DNA of 64,000 bases from Candidatus Phytoplasma pruni. Lineage in GTDB: Bacteria; Bacillota_I; Bacilli_A; Acholeplasmatales; Acholeplasmataceae. The notes beneath the pieces were generated by a model. It saw only the letters and a list, made by a program, of their open reading frames with translations, did no database searches and was not told the DNA's origin. Positions 1 to 10,450 of this stretch are shown here, one piece after another (position 1 is the stretch's first letter; each line of letters starts with the position of its first letter). Both the position numbers and the translations under genes were made by a program. The DNA is taken from contig NZ_LHCF01000001.1 of assembly GCF_001277135.1 (NCBI RefSeq), forward strand, positions 29,856 through 93,855, read 5' to 3'.

Positions 1-1133
1 GCTCATTTCTGGCTTTAAATCATAAGTCGGAACCGCAGGAGAAGGAATCAAAATTTCCTCACAACCTTTTAATTTAACATGCTGAGAACCGTTAAAAAAG
101 AAAGTCACGTGAGGATATTTTTCTGTTTCCGCTATCCTTAATTGTTCTAAATTATGGTTAGCTACCACTTCGCCAAAAGTATTAGTTAAATTTTCTTTTT
201 GAAAAGCTACCATACCTTTCACGCTTTCGGCATAAGGAGACATAATTGCACATAAAACATTATTTAATTTTTTTTCGCCTTGAAAAGAAGTTTTGCCAGG
301 AGTGATAAAAAAATCAGTTTTAACAGGATTGGACAAAGCGGTCGCTAAACGGACGATACGATCAGGTCTAAAATTAAAAAAGATCACACCATCGTTATCT
401 TCGATTAAACCATTAACATCCGTAATAGCCGGTTTGATAAATTCATCAGTAATATTGTCGCGATAAGATTGTTCCATATAATCTATTACTGACTCTATTA
501 TCGGTGCTTTTTGAGAAACTAACATATTATAAACCACATTAATACGCTCCCAGTTATTATCACGATCCATAGCATAATAACGACCCGCTACAGAAGCAAT
601 TTTAACTTTTTGCTCTAAAAGGGGTTTAAGATGGTTTAAACCCGATTTAGGTAATGTGTCGCGTCCATCGGTAAAAGCGTGTAAATAAGTTTTTTTGGTT
701 AAATTATTTTGTTCAGCCATTTCTAATAAAGCTTTAGCGTGGTTGATATGGGAGTGAATACCGCCATCAGAAATCATGCCCACAAGATGCAGTTTACTAT
801 TGTGTTTTTTAACATGTTTTATGACTTGTAAAAAACTTTCGTTTTGAAAAAAAGTTTTTTCTTTAATAGCTTTGTTGATTTTGGTTAAAGATTGGTAAAC
901 TATTCTGCCAGCGCCTAAATTTAAATGACCCACTTCGCTGTTGCCCATTTGTCCTTCAGGCAAACCAACGGCTTCCCCTGACGCCACCAAGGCGTTGTGG
1001 GGGTAACTTTTAAAAAGAGAATCCAAATAAGGCGTCTTAGCTAACAAAACAGCGTTATTTTTTTTTGGCGAGAGATTCCTAAACCATCTAAAATAATAAG
1101 ACCAACAAAAGATTCCAAAATAAATTTCCTCAT
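1..1133 (-). CDS. gpmI: 2,3-bisphosphoglycerate-independent phosphoglycerate mutase, partial and frameshifted
   Basis: Cofactor-independent phosphoglycerate mutase interconverts 3- and 2-phosphoglycerate in cytosolic glycolysis. The start is read at ATG 1131-1133; the N-terminus shows GLIILDGLGIS and then GQMGNSEVGHLNLGAGR, which carries the nucleophilic Ser of the family. Later segments include GMISDGGIHSH, HAFTDGRD and FFNFRPDR. The 3' end lies outside the window. After GISRQKK the frame breaks at a 9-base T run (A run on the coding strand, 1058-1066); ten bases would restore the NNAVLLAKTPYLD continuation. It follows eno in the same direction, as a glycolytic pair. Whether the break is a sequencing error or real cannot be told here. 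Confidence 0.88.
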
Positions 1134-1189
1134 TTTTCTTTCCTACCTAAGAATTTGACCAAAAAAGAGCCATTAATGCGTAAAAATGA

Positions 1190-2494
<1,305 letters not shown>

Positions 2495-2737
2495 TTATTA
2501 TAAATCTTTTCAAATGATAAAATTCATATAATAAAATGAATTCTTTAAAAATTTTTTATACAACAATACATTAAAATTGTATCAAAAAAAAACCATAAAT
2601 ATTACAACTATATTTCTTTTTTCTTCATTTTTTTATTTTTGGCCTAAAATAAGACTTATTTATCAGGTTGAAGACATATAAAGAAAAAACCAATACAAGA
2701 AGTAGTCTCACTAAGACGTATTTATTAGAAAGAGATT

Positions 2738-3550
2738 TTATTTAACCCAATTACTCACTAAAGTGGTCAAACTGATAGCGATAGCAAAAGTAATAATAGA
2801 AAAAACGTATTTAATAACAATATTCTTTTTAACATCTATTTGTCTAAAATAATCGATAATGAAAGAAGCGACCAAAATAGAACCGTCTATAATTAATAAA
2901 ATCATAGGAAATTCAATGGTAATATGTTCTTCTATAAAATTGTGTAAAACTTTGAAGACGAAATCAGTTCCACCCGTAGAAGAATTGTTTCCGATCACCA
3001 AACCAGCTCCTATACCGATAAAAACACCAATAATAACGGAAGATAAGGATAAGCGATAAATAATGTTATTTTTAACCTTATCTGGGAATTTATTTAATAA
3101 AAATACTCTATCTATTTGCCAATATTCTAATATTTTAAACAAAATAGAAAATAGGGAAGCCACAAAAAGTGTTAATAAAAAAAACCATGTCTTATGCGAA
3201 ATAGCGCCAAATGAAATAATAAAAATACGGAAAAACAAGATACCGTTGTTACTGCTAAACCAATAGTTTTGTTTTTTCTCCTTTATTTTGTAAAAAAACA
3301 CTTTATCTAAAAATAAGCAAAGCGCTTCTAGACCTCCTATAATTAATTCTTGCGGTAAAATAAAAAAATAAATAGCAAAAACCATTAATAAGAAACCTAA
3401 AGTTAATTGACAAAAGCGCGTGGGTTCAAAATGATGCATGTCTGATGGTTTTAACTTATCTAAAAACATACATTTGATGAAAGTGACTATTATAACAAAT
3501 GCAATAAATATTAATGATGGAAAAGACGATGTTTTTAATTTTTGTTTCAT
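2738..3550 (-). CDS. YitT-family multi-pass membrane protein
   Basis: A 270-residue protein with about six hydrophobic segments, near residues 12-28, 45-68, 105-135, 168-190, 213-235 and 245-265. The loop GNNSSTGGTDFVFKVL near residues 187-202 matches the glycine/serine-rich STGGTD motif of YitT membrane proteins, whose transport role is not established. The C-terminal soluble DUF2179 domain common in YitT proteins is absent. It sits between the SMC-like gene and eno, all on the minus strand. A decayed relative appears at 8929-9260. Confidence 0.75.
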   Translation of the reverse strand: MKQKLKTSSFPSLIFIAFVIIVTFIKCMFLDKLKPSDMHHFEPTRFCQLTLGFLLMVFAIYFFILPQELIIGGLEALCLFLDKVFFYKIKEKKQNYWFSSNNGILFFRIFIISFGAISHKTWFFLLTLFVASLFSILFKILEYWQIDRVFLLNKFPDKVKNNIIYRLSLSSVIIGVFIGIGAGLVIGNNSSTGGTDFVFKVLHNFIEEHITIEFPMILLIIDGSILVASFIIDYFRQIDVKKNIVIKYVFSIITFAIAISLTTLVSNWVK

Positions 3551-3599
3551 TTTGGGATTTTTCTTTGCTAATTAATTTATTTTCTTTAAAAAAATTTTT

Positions 3600-6500
3600 T
3601 TAAGCTAATTTAGTAAAACTTTCTACCATAACATGATTATTATCTTTGACGATAATTAAATTAGTGGTTACATAAGGGGAAATATCAGCAATCCTTTGAG
3701 GCGGAATAGCGATTAAAAATTGAATGTTTAATTGGTTAAAAAAATACATCATGGATTCGATTCTATTTTCATCCATATTATTAAAAGCTTCATCAAATAA
3801 AACTAAACAACCTTTATGAACAGCGTTTGCGCTTAATAATTGTTCAAAACAAATGCCAATAATAATGTAAAAAGGTACTTGAGTTTCTCCACCAGATTTT
3901 TCACGAAAAATTTTAGAAAATAAAGATACATTTCCGTAAATATCGTTAATTTTAATATCATAAGTTAAATAATTACGATAATCTAAAAATTCATAAGCTA
4001 TCGCTTCATATCCTTCTTCAAAATAAATTATTTTTTGAAATAATTCGTCTAATAAAATATCTTTATAAGAAGAAGCGTTCTCGGAAAATAAATTAATCTC
4101 TTGTGTTAGGTTATCTTCTACAATCATGGAATAATATTTTTTATATTCAGGATCATCAGAGGCTTTGGTAATAATTTGATAGCTATCATCGCCAAAAGGT
4201 CTATTTTTTAAAAGTTCGTTTAATTTTTTAATTTGTTGTTTAGCGTTTTCAATACTTTCTTTGAGTTTATTAACGAATTCTTCTTTAAAAATAATTTCGG
4301 TTTTGGAACTTAACTCTTTTGCTTCTTGTTCGTAAGTGATCAAATTTTTGGAGCTAATTAAATTATATTCTTGTACGAAATAATCAAAATATTCTAATTT
4401 TGCCTCAATAGCGCTTAGATGATAAGTCCCAATGTATAAGTTCATATACTTCGTCAAATCAAGGTGTTGAGCGTTTTTTTGATTCTCAATAGTTTTAACG
4501 TTATCTTGTATATAGTGTAAAATATATTCATAATTGTTTTGGTAAGTAGTTAAATAATTTTGCAATTGAACGGGAACTTTTTCTAAATTAACTACTTCTT
4601 TTTGTTCTATAGCGTATAAATCTTTTTGCAATTCCACTAATCTTTTTTGAAGAAAATTTATTTTCTCTTCATACATATTATACTTGTTTTTGCTTTCCAC
4701 AATTTTTAATAAAACAAGATCTAATGATTCGTTAAGAATTTGTTTATCTTTTTTAATCTTTTTTAAATTATCTTCTATTTGTTCCACATTTTGTTGACTG
4801 CGGAATTGTTCTATTTTATGGTTAATAACAACTATTTCTTGCTCATTGTCAGATATTTTTTTATAGACGGTAAACTGATCATTATTAACCAAAGAAAAGA
4901 CTTTACTTTTTCTCATTAATTCAATAATACTTTTATTTTTCATAAAAATATTTTGTTTTTGGTTTAAATAGTCTTTTAAAGTATTAATTTCTGATAAAAG
5001 TATTTTTTTACGTATTTCTTTAGATTCGTTACCGATATAAGGAATTTGGTAACTTTTCGGATTTAATTGTTTCGCGGTATAACTACTATAAATCATTCCT
5101 TGAGGAGTAATCGCGGTTTTATAGTTTTTTAATTGGGTTACATCAGTTTCGCAGATGATATGTGATAACAATAATTTAGCGTATGTTAAAGCATCTTTAT
5201 GGTTGCTAGTTATTTTATCCGCTAAACTATGAGGATTATCATCTACATCCGGTATTTTATCTACATTCACCAAACCAACGTCATAAATCTTTTCACTAGT
5301 TTGAAATTTTTCATATATTTTTAAAGCTTGATCAAAATAGCCTGCTTCCACGATTAAATTAAATTTCCGACTACCTAAAAAACCTTCAATAGAATTGCGC
5401 CATAATTCATCATTAATATCAATCAATTCGCAAAAAGGATGGATATGGATCTCTTTTTTATAAAAAAGACTTAATTTTTCGTTTAATAAAGTCACTAGTT
5501 TTTTAACGTTAGGATTATATATTTTAGTGATATTATTCATGGCTTGAAAAGTGGAGTTTTTTTCAGCAATTTGTTGTTGCAAAAACTTGATCTCTTTTTG
5601 AACGTCATTTTGTGCGATATTAAAATTCAGAATTTCTTGGGATAAATAATCAGTCATCTCCAACATGGTTTTTTTCAATTCCGAATAAATATCAAATGGT
5701 TTTGGGGCAATTAAAAAACATGCTATTTCTTCGGCTGTTTGATGAATAATATCATCCGGTTGCAAACAATACAATTCTTTTAAGATTTTTTGTTCAGCTT
5801 GCAATCTCTCTTGAAAAAAATCTATTTGACTTTGCAAATCTTGGCAAAAAGTTTGTTTTTGGGATAATTCTTTTTGTAAAGAATAAAATAATTGACTTAA
5901 ATCGCCTTGAGAATGGTTGTTTTGCAATTGTAACAAATGATTGTTTAAATTTTCAATAGAAGCGTTGATATTCTGTTTTTCTTCTAACAAATGGTTAATT
6001 TTCAGAACCTCTTGTTCTTTTTTAACCAACATGTTTTCTAAATTGTTGTGATATTTCGCTATTAAAACTTTTTTCTCTACTAAAGAGTTAATTTTGATTT
6101 GTTCGTCTAAGAATTTAAATTTTTTTTCTGCATCAATAATAACGATTAATTGCTGTAATTTGTTTTTGTCTAATTCTATTTGAGACTCTATTTTTTTCAA
6201 TTGGCGAACACTATTTTTTAAACTCGAAATATTAATCGGGTTTTCTTCTAATAAAAAATCAAAAACAAAATTTTGCAAATTAAGCGGTTTAAACGCTAAC
6301 GCTTTGGGTAAAATTTCTAAATATTTAGCGACATTAATATTTAAATATTTACCGATAGCTTGTTTATATTGTGTTTTGGTGTCAAAAAAACTAAAATCTT
6401 TTGTATGCGCTCGTAAATATTCCGCTAATTGTTTATGGTTTTTCGGTTTATTATTAGAAATAAAAAGGTCACTTTTTAAGGCTATATTTTCATAAAGATA

Positions 6501-6872
6501 AAACCTTTCTTTTAAAACTCCTCTTTGAGGCAATTCCAAAACACAACCTAAAATAGTGTGTTCTTGAGTTTCCTCATCCACAAATTCTAACGCAATATGG
6601 GTAATAACATCCCCATTCCTTAAAAACTCCTTATTTTCGGCACCTATCTTGCCTCTCATATAACTTTCTAAAGAACGTTTAGCGTTCACGTTAGCCGCTA
6701 AATTGAATTTAACATTTTTTCTCTCACCAATTAAAACATATTGTAAAGCATCTAATAAAGTTGATTTACCCGCTCCATTGTCGCCAGAAATTAAAGCATT
6801 TCCGGTTATTTCAATCGTTTGAGAAGAGAATAAATGCCAGTTTACCAATTGTATCTTAGTTAATTTTTTCAT
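3600..6872 (-). CDS. jetC: SMC-like ATPase resembling JetC (Wadjet) / MksB
   Basis: A 1090-residue SMC-like ATPase. The N-terminal head has Walker A GDNGAGKST at residues 30-38, followed by LLDALQYVLIGER. Residues about 220-950 are long alternating coiled coils around a middle hinge-like region. The C-terminal head shows the ABC signature REKSGGETQVPFYIIIGICF and Walker B CLVLFDEAFNNMDENRIESM. The form SGGExQ.PFY plus DEAFnxMD is that of JetC/MksB proteins rather than classical Smc or RecF. JetC is the DNA-extruding motor of Wadjet plasmid-defence systems. The start overlaps the end of the JetB-like gene by 17 bases, so the two are probably translationally coupled. No JetA or JetD gene is adjacent. 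Confidence 0.8.
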   Translation of the reverse strand: MKKLTKIQLVNWHLFSSQTIEITGNALISGDNGAGKSTLLDALQYVLIGERKNVKFNLAANVNAKRSLESYMRGKIGAENKEFLRNGDVITHIALEFVDEETQEHTILGCVLELPQRGVLKERFYLYENIALKSDLFISNNKPKNHKQLAEYLRAHTKDFSFFDTKTQYKQAIGKYLNINVAKYLEILPKALAFKPLNLQNFVFDFLLEENPINISSLKNSVRQLKKIESQIELDKNKLQQLIVIIDAEKKFKFLDEQIKINSLVEKKVLIAKYHNNLENMLVKKEQEVLKINHLLEEKQNINASIENLNNHLLQLQNNHSQGDLSQLFYSLQKELSQKQTFCQDLQSQIDFFQERLQAEQKILKELYCLQPDDIIHQTAEEIACFLIAPKPFDIYSELKKTMLEMTDYLSQEILNFNIAQNDVQKEIKFLQQQIAEKNSTFQAMNNITKIYNPNVKKLVTLLNEKLSLFYKKEIHIHPFCELIDINDELWRNSIEGFLGSRKFNLIVEAGYFDQALKIYEKFQTSEKIYDVGLVNVDKIPDVDDNPHSLADKITSNHKDALTYAKLLLSHIICETDVTQLKNYKTAITPQGMIYSSYTAKQLNPKSYQIPYIGNESKEIRKKILLSEINTLKDYLNQKQNIFMKNKSIIELMRKSKVFSLVNNDQFTVYKKISDNEQEIVVINHKIEQFRSQQNVEQIEDNLKKIKKDKQILNESLDLVLLKIVESKNKYNMYEEKINFLQKRLVELQKDLYAIEQKEVVNLEKVPVQLQNYLTTYQNNYEYILHYIQDNVKTIENQKNAQHLDLTKYMNLYIGTYHLSAIEAKLEYFDYFVQEYNLISSKNLITYEQEAKELSSKTEIIFKEEFVNKLKESIENAKQQIKKLNELLKNRPFGDDSYQIITKASDDPEYKKYYSMIVEDNLTQEINLFSENASSYKDILLDELFQKIIYFEEGYEAIAYEFLDYRNYLTYDIKINDIYGNVSLFSKIFREKSGGETQVPFYIIIGICFEQLLSANAVHKGCLVLFDEAFNNMDENRIESMMYFFNQLNIQFLIAIPPQRIADISPYVTTNLIIVKDNNHVMVESFTKLA

Positions 6873-7491
6873 CTGGGTTTTTGCTTTGCTTCAAAAGAAA
6901 GAGTTCTTGATAATGTTTAATCATCTCTATATCAATTAAATAAAGAATAGAAGGATAAATGGTAATGGTTAAATCATCAGACAAGTGATTGTTATGATCC
7001 GAATAATCAATAATATTATATTGACGCAACATCGTTAAAGTTTTTTTAACTGTTTCTTTTTTGAATTTTTGCACTTCAAAATAACCAATATGTTTTAATT
7101 CTTTAAAAATATCCTGCAAAAACACTTCTATTTTAGTTTTAGAAGGTTTTGTTTCTTTTTTTTGTTGAAACAAGATACGAAAGATAAATAAAATCAAACT
7201 TTCTTCTTTTTTTAATTTTAATTTATTAAAATGATGTAAATTATGAATAAAAATAACTTCATCATGTTTTTTAATTTCTAACTCAAAATCTGCTAATTGA
7301 AAAAAAGAATAAAAAAGTTCTCGGTGTAATAAAATAAAACGATAATCATTAGCATCTGCCATTTTTTGCAACGTTAAATAATTCACTTGAAATAGTTTAT
7401 TAACGATACGCGAAAAAAGATCTTTTTCTTTCTCTTTTAATTGTTCAAATTTGAGGGAAAAGATATGTAATTCTTGTGTTTTTTTATCCAT
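6856..7491 (-). CDS. jetB: DUF4194-like KITE subunit (JetB/MksE-like)
   Basis: A 211-residue, lysine-rich, probably all-helical/winged-helix protein immediately before the JetC-like gene. Its middle LKLKKEESLILFIFRILFQQ resembles the 'KEESLLLLLLRLLY' core of DUF4194 (JetB), followed by a helical region and a C-terminal winged-helix-like segment (LTMLRQYNIIDYSDHNNHL). In Wadjet and Mks complexes this subunit binds the kleisin JetA/MksF. Family assignment rests on that short motif, size and gene pairing, so it is moderately sure. Between it and the HAD gene (about 7574-7680, minus) lies a short open remnant (HLLTLYKAFPTLFDPKRD) with no start, possibly the relic of a third upstream gene. Confidence 0.65.
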   Translation of the reverse strand: MDKKTQELHIFSLKFEQLKEKEKDLFSRIVNKLFQVNYLTLQKMADANDYRFILLHRELFYSFFQLADFELEIKKHDEVIFIHNLHHFNKLKLKKEESLILFIFRILFQQKKETKPSKTKIEVFLQDIFKELKHIGYFEVQKFKKETVKKTLTMLRQYNIIDYSDHNNHLSDDLTITIYPSILYLIDIEMIKHYQELFLLKQSKNPDEKIN

Positions 7492-7665
7492 TATAACCCT
7501 TTTAATTTAAAAAATTTGTTATTAATAAAAAAACAATAAATAAACATTTTTTCAAGCTTTATTGGGTTGTTCTTTAATCCCTTTTTGGATCAAAAAGAGT
7601 AGGAAACGCTTTGTATAAAGTTAAAAGATGTTTAAAATTGTTTTTTTCTAAAAAATAATGATATC

Positions 7666-8454
7666 TTATAAAATATGTTCTTCGTAAAAATCATACATTT
7701 TATCATCATCTATATGAGGAGAAACAATATTAGCTGCTGCTTTTACTTTAGGATATAAACTATTTCCCATCGCAATACCAATATCAGCCGCTTCTAACAT
7801 TTCAATATCATTAGAACCGTCTCCCATACAAATTAATTGATGATCAGGATATTTGTCTTTAATTTTTTTAATTCCGTAGTACTTATTAACGCCTTTAACG
7901 GTTAAATCGATATGATTTTTCCATACACAAATATTGAAATAGTCTAGATCTTTAAATAAAGGGGCTAATTTGTCTTTATCTGCTCCTGCCACGATTAAAA
8001 GATAAATTCTTTCTTTTAAGTAAAATTGGTTATCAATTTTAAAATCTAAATTTTTCTTATATTCTTGGACTAGGTTCATATCATCTTTCTTTTCGACAAA
8101 ATATAAACCCGCTTCATTAATTCCTATACTAGTAGCCATCATTTGATAGTTTTGAATTCTTTTATGAACTTCTTCAATATGTTCTGTAGGAATGGGAGAT
8201 TCGTCTATAATTTTGCCATCATAAATAGTTAAAGAACCGTTCATCAGAACAAAATATTTAAATAACGGCAATAATTCTTCAACAGCGTTTAAATTACGGT
8301 AATTTCTACCTGTTGCTATTCCTAAAATAGTATTAGGCATTTGAGATAATTTTAAAATTAATTTTTTGGTTTGTGGTAAAATAGCTTTTTTCTTATTACT
8401 ATATAAAGTTTCATCGATATCAAAAAAAAATAATCTATTTTTAATAATTAACAC
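7666..8454 (-). CDS. Cof-type HAD-superfamily phosphatase
   Basis: A 262-residue HAD hydrolase of the Cof/type IIB group, expected to dephosphorylate small sugar or nucleotide phosphates in the cytosol. Motif I is FFFDIDETLY with the nucleophilic Asp, motif II is GIATGR, and motif IV is ICMGDGSNDIEMLEAADIGIAMGN, which binds Mg2+. The region between motifs II and IV is the C2 cap domain. Family, not substrate, can be assigned. It is monocistronic-looking on the minus strand with an AT-rich leader. Confidence 0.9.
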   Translation of the reverse strand: MLIIKNRLFFFDIDETLYSNKKKAILPQTKKLILKLSQMPNTILGIATGRNYRNLNAVEELLPLFKYFVLMNGSLTIYDGKIIDESPIPTEHIEEVHKRIQNYQMMATSIGINEAGLYFVEKKDDMNLVQEYKKNLDFKIDNQFYLKERIYLLIVAGADKDKLAPLFKDLDYFNICVWKNHIDLTVKGVNKYYGIKKIKDKYPDHQLICMGDGSNDIEMLEAADIGIAMGNSLYPKVKAAANIVSPHIDDDKMYDFYEEHIL

Positions 8455-8687
8455 CTCTTTTTCTTATCTTATATAAATATACTAATTACTTATTATTATA
8501 TCAAAAAAAAGATCATTTGGCAAAAGAAAGAAGAGATTAGAAAATATAAAAAGCAAAGAAAGGGCCTTATTCTTGTGAAATTATGTTTAGTAAAAAGTGC
8601 TTAATTTGGGAAAAAGATATGATGGAATTAGCCTTGTATTTAGGATATTAGCAATCAATTCTCATTTATCGGATAAGTTGAATAATA

Positions 8688-8860
8688 GTTATATATATAT
8701 GTGTGTGTGTGTTGATTATCGATAGGTTTGTTATGTAAGTAATCCAGATCGTTAAAGGAATATTGCCAAGAATCTTCATTATGGGTTTGTTTGCTTAAAT
8801 CAAAAGCAGTTCTGTTGCTATATAAATTAATCACTAAATCGATCGCTGGTTTATGTTTAA
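8688..8860 (-). pseudogene. Short open remnant of an unrecognised gene
   Basis: About 57 codons are open on the minus strand (AIDLVINLYSNRTAFDL, then DSWQYSFNDLDYLHNKP) and end in a dinucleotide repeat at 8691-8712 that supplies His-Thr codons and a stop. There is no start codon. The composition looks like real coding sequence, but I do not recognise the family. It lies in a 1.1 kb gene-poor stretch between the HAD gene and the AAA+ cluster. Confidence 0.3.
8691..8712. repeat. (AT)5(GT)6 compound microsatellite
   Basis: Five AT units run directly into six GT units. It sits at the end of a decayed reading frame. GT runs are rare in this A/T-homopolymer-dominated sequence. Confidence 0.9.
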
Positions 8861-8928
8861 TTTATCTGTTTTTATTCATTTTATAATTAATTACTTTTTA
8901 TTATTTTGTTAATTTTCAAAGATAAAAA

Positions 8929-9260
8929 CTATTTTCTTTTAGTGAAACCTAACCATTTTAAAATTCTTAAAATAATATTAACAAAGGCAAAAAAAATTGA
9001 AAATACATTATTCATAAACATGAGATTAATAACAATATATTCATATTTTTTAGGAAATTCGTCTTGAACAAAAGTATCCAAGACTTTCTAAATGAAGAAT
9101 CCGCATAAAACTTCCGAAAACTATTTGAAAAACAAAAGAAAAATAACTGTATTATTATTAAAAATTTGAAATGAAGTAATAAAAATACCACTTATATAAA
9201 AAATTATAAACATAATTTCAGTAATATAACGTAATTTGGGAGAAATTTTCTATTTAGCAA
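8929..9260 (-). pseudogene. Decayed YitT-like membrane protein gene
   Basis: Read leftward, the strand gives SPKLRYITEIMFIIFYISG, ITSFQIFNNNTVIFLLFFK, a stop, CGFFI, a stop, then KVLDTFVQDEFPKKYEYIV and a hydrophobic end NIILRILKWLGFTKRK before TAG at 8929-8931. KVLDTFVQDEFP aligns by eye with KVLHNFIEEHIT of the intact YitT-type protein at 2738-3550. At least two in-frame stops and no start make it a pseudogene. From 9261 to 9490 I see only AT-rich sequence with no gene. Confidence 0.5.
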
Positions 9261-9490
9261 CATAATATAAATAAGATATAAAAATAATTATTAAAAAAGA
9301 AGTATAATATTTTATAATATTTAATGTTTTAAATTTTCTAATTTAACTAAAAAATATACTTTATTAATTTTAAAAACAAAATATTTAGACAAAAAATTAA
9401 TATAAAAAATCAAATTAAATTATATCGGGTTATTTTTTTATATTCATAATTGTTGTATAAATTATAATAAAAACCTGAATTTAAACATAA

Positions 9491-9531
9491 AAAACTAAAC
9501 TATTTATTTCAAAAATAAATAGTTTAGTTTT
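9491..9531 (-). terminator. Strong hairpin terminator of the AAA+ cluster
   Basis: A perfect 19-bp stem (arms 9491-9509 and 9513-9531) with a 3-base loop, starting AAAACTAAACT and ending AGTTTAGTTTT. It lies 65 bases past the stop of the last gene of the leftward cluster, so it would end that transcript. A/T runs on both sides may make it bidirectional. Confidence 0.8.
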
Positions 9532-9595
9532 ATTTGACAATTATAGATTAAATTGGTTTAAATATTAATTATCTTGTTTTTTAGTTTAATTATCT

Positions 9596-10426
9596 TTAAT
9601 TTTCATCAGTAAATACTTTGAATTGAGCCCCTAGTTTAATTTGACCGTCTGAATTTAAATAATTACTATTTGCATCCCAAAGTCCTTTATTTTCCATTTT
9701 GACTTGATTAATTTTAAAATTAATTGCTAATTTGATTGTATCACTTTTTTCATATTGTTCTTTAAATTTTTCAAATAATTTAGGATCTGCTTTTAATTGA
9801 GCTTCCGTAATCAAGTCCGTTTCTCCTGGTAGTTTTTTTGGTCCTTTTAATAAAAGTGTTTTACCTAAGTTTAAGTTATTTGTATCTTTTTTATCATCTA
9901 ACGGTTGATCATCGGATGATAACCATTTAATAGATTCTATTTCTAAAAATTGTTCATTAGCAGAAGTAGAGTCTATTGAATCATTTGTTGACTGATCATT
10001 GGTTTTGTTAATAAAATATTGTTGCATATCTTTTAAATGAACAAATAAATCTTTTTTAGCACGAATATTTTCGTTTAATTTTATTTCATAAACTTTTTTA
10101 ACTTTACCTTGATTTGCGAATACCGGATAATCAGCTACAATTGAAAAAGTATTATTGGTGGTTGGCATAATATTATTTCCACTATTTTCCCACGATACTT
10201 TTTGATCACTTTTTTCTTTTAATTCCATTACAGTAAAATCTTTTTGTAGTTCTTCTACTGTTTTATCCGTTTGAGGTCTCTTACCTACTATAAATTCTGA
10301 TTTTATTGTAGCATGATACTGACTTAATACCGCTGCACTAACTGCTATCAAAGTTATTAAAGGTAAAGTTAATAATAATATCATGGATATTTGTCTAATA
10401 TTTAATAAATTCTTATTTTCTCTCAA
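9596..10426 (-). CDS. Hypothetical membrane-anchored or secreted protein
   Basis: A 276-residue protein of unknown family. A hydrophobic segment at about residues 13-34 (ISMILLLTLPLITLIAVSAA) acts as signal peptide or N-terminal anchor. The rest is hydrophilic, charged and Ser/Asn/Asp-rich, with no recognisable domain, so most of it should face outside the cell. It is last in the leftward cluster, 24 bases after the AAA+ ATPase gene, suggesting cotranscription and a shared role. Surface proteins of this layout are common in phytoplasmas, but the function is unknown. Confidence 0.7.
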   Translation of the reverse strand: MRENKNLLNIRQISMILLLTLPLITLIAVSAAVLSQYHATIKSEFIVGKRPQTDKTVEELQKDFTVMELKEKSDQKVSWENSGNNIMPTTNNTFSIVADYPVFANQGKVKKVYEIKLNENIRAKKDLFVHLKDMQQYFINKTNDQSTNDSIDSTSANEQFLEIESIKWLSSDDQPLDDKKDTNNLNLGKTLLLKGPKKLPGETDLITEAQLKADPKLFEKFKEQYEKSDTIKLAINFKINQVKMENKGLWDANSNYLNSDGQIKLGAQFKVFTDEN

Positions 10427-10450
10427 CGCTTGATACTTCCTTTATTTATT

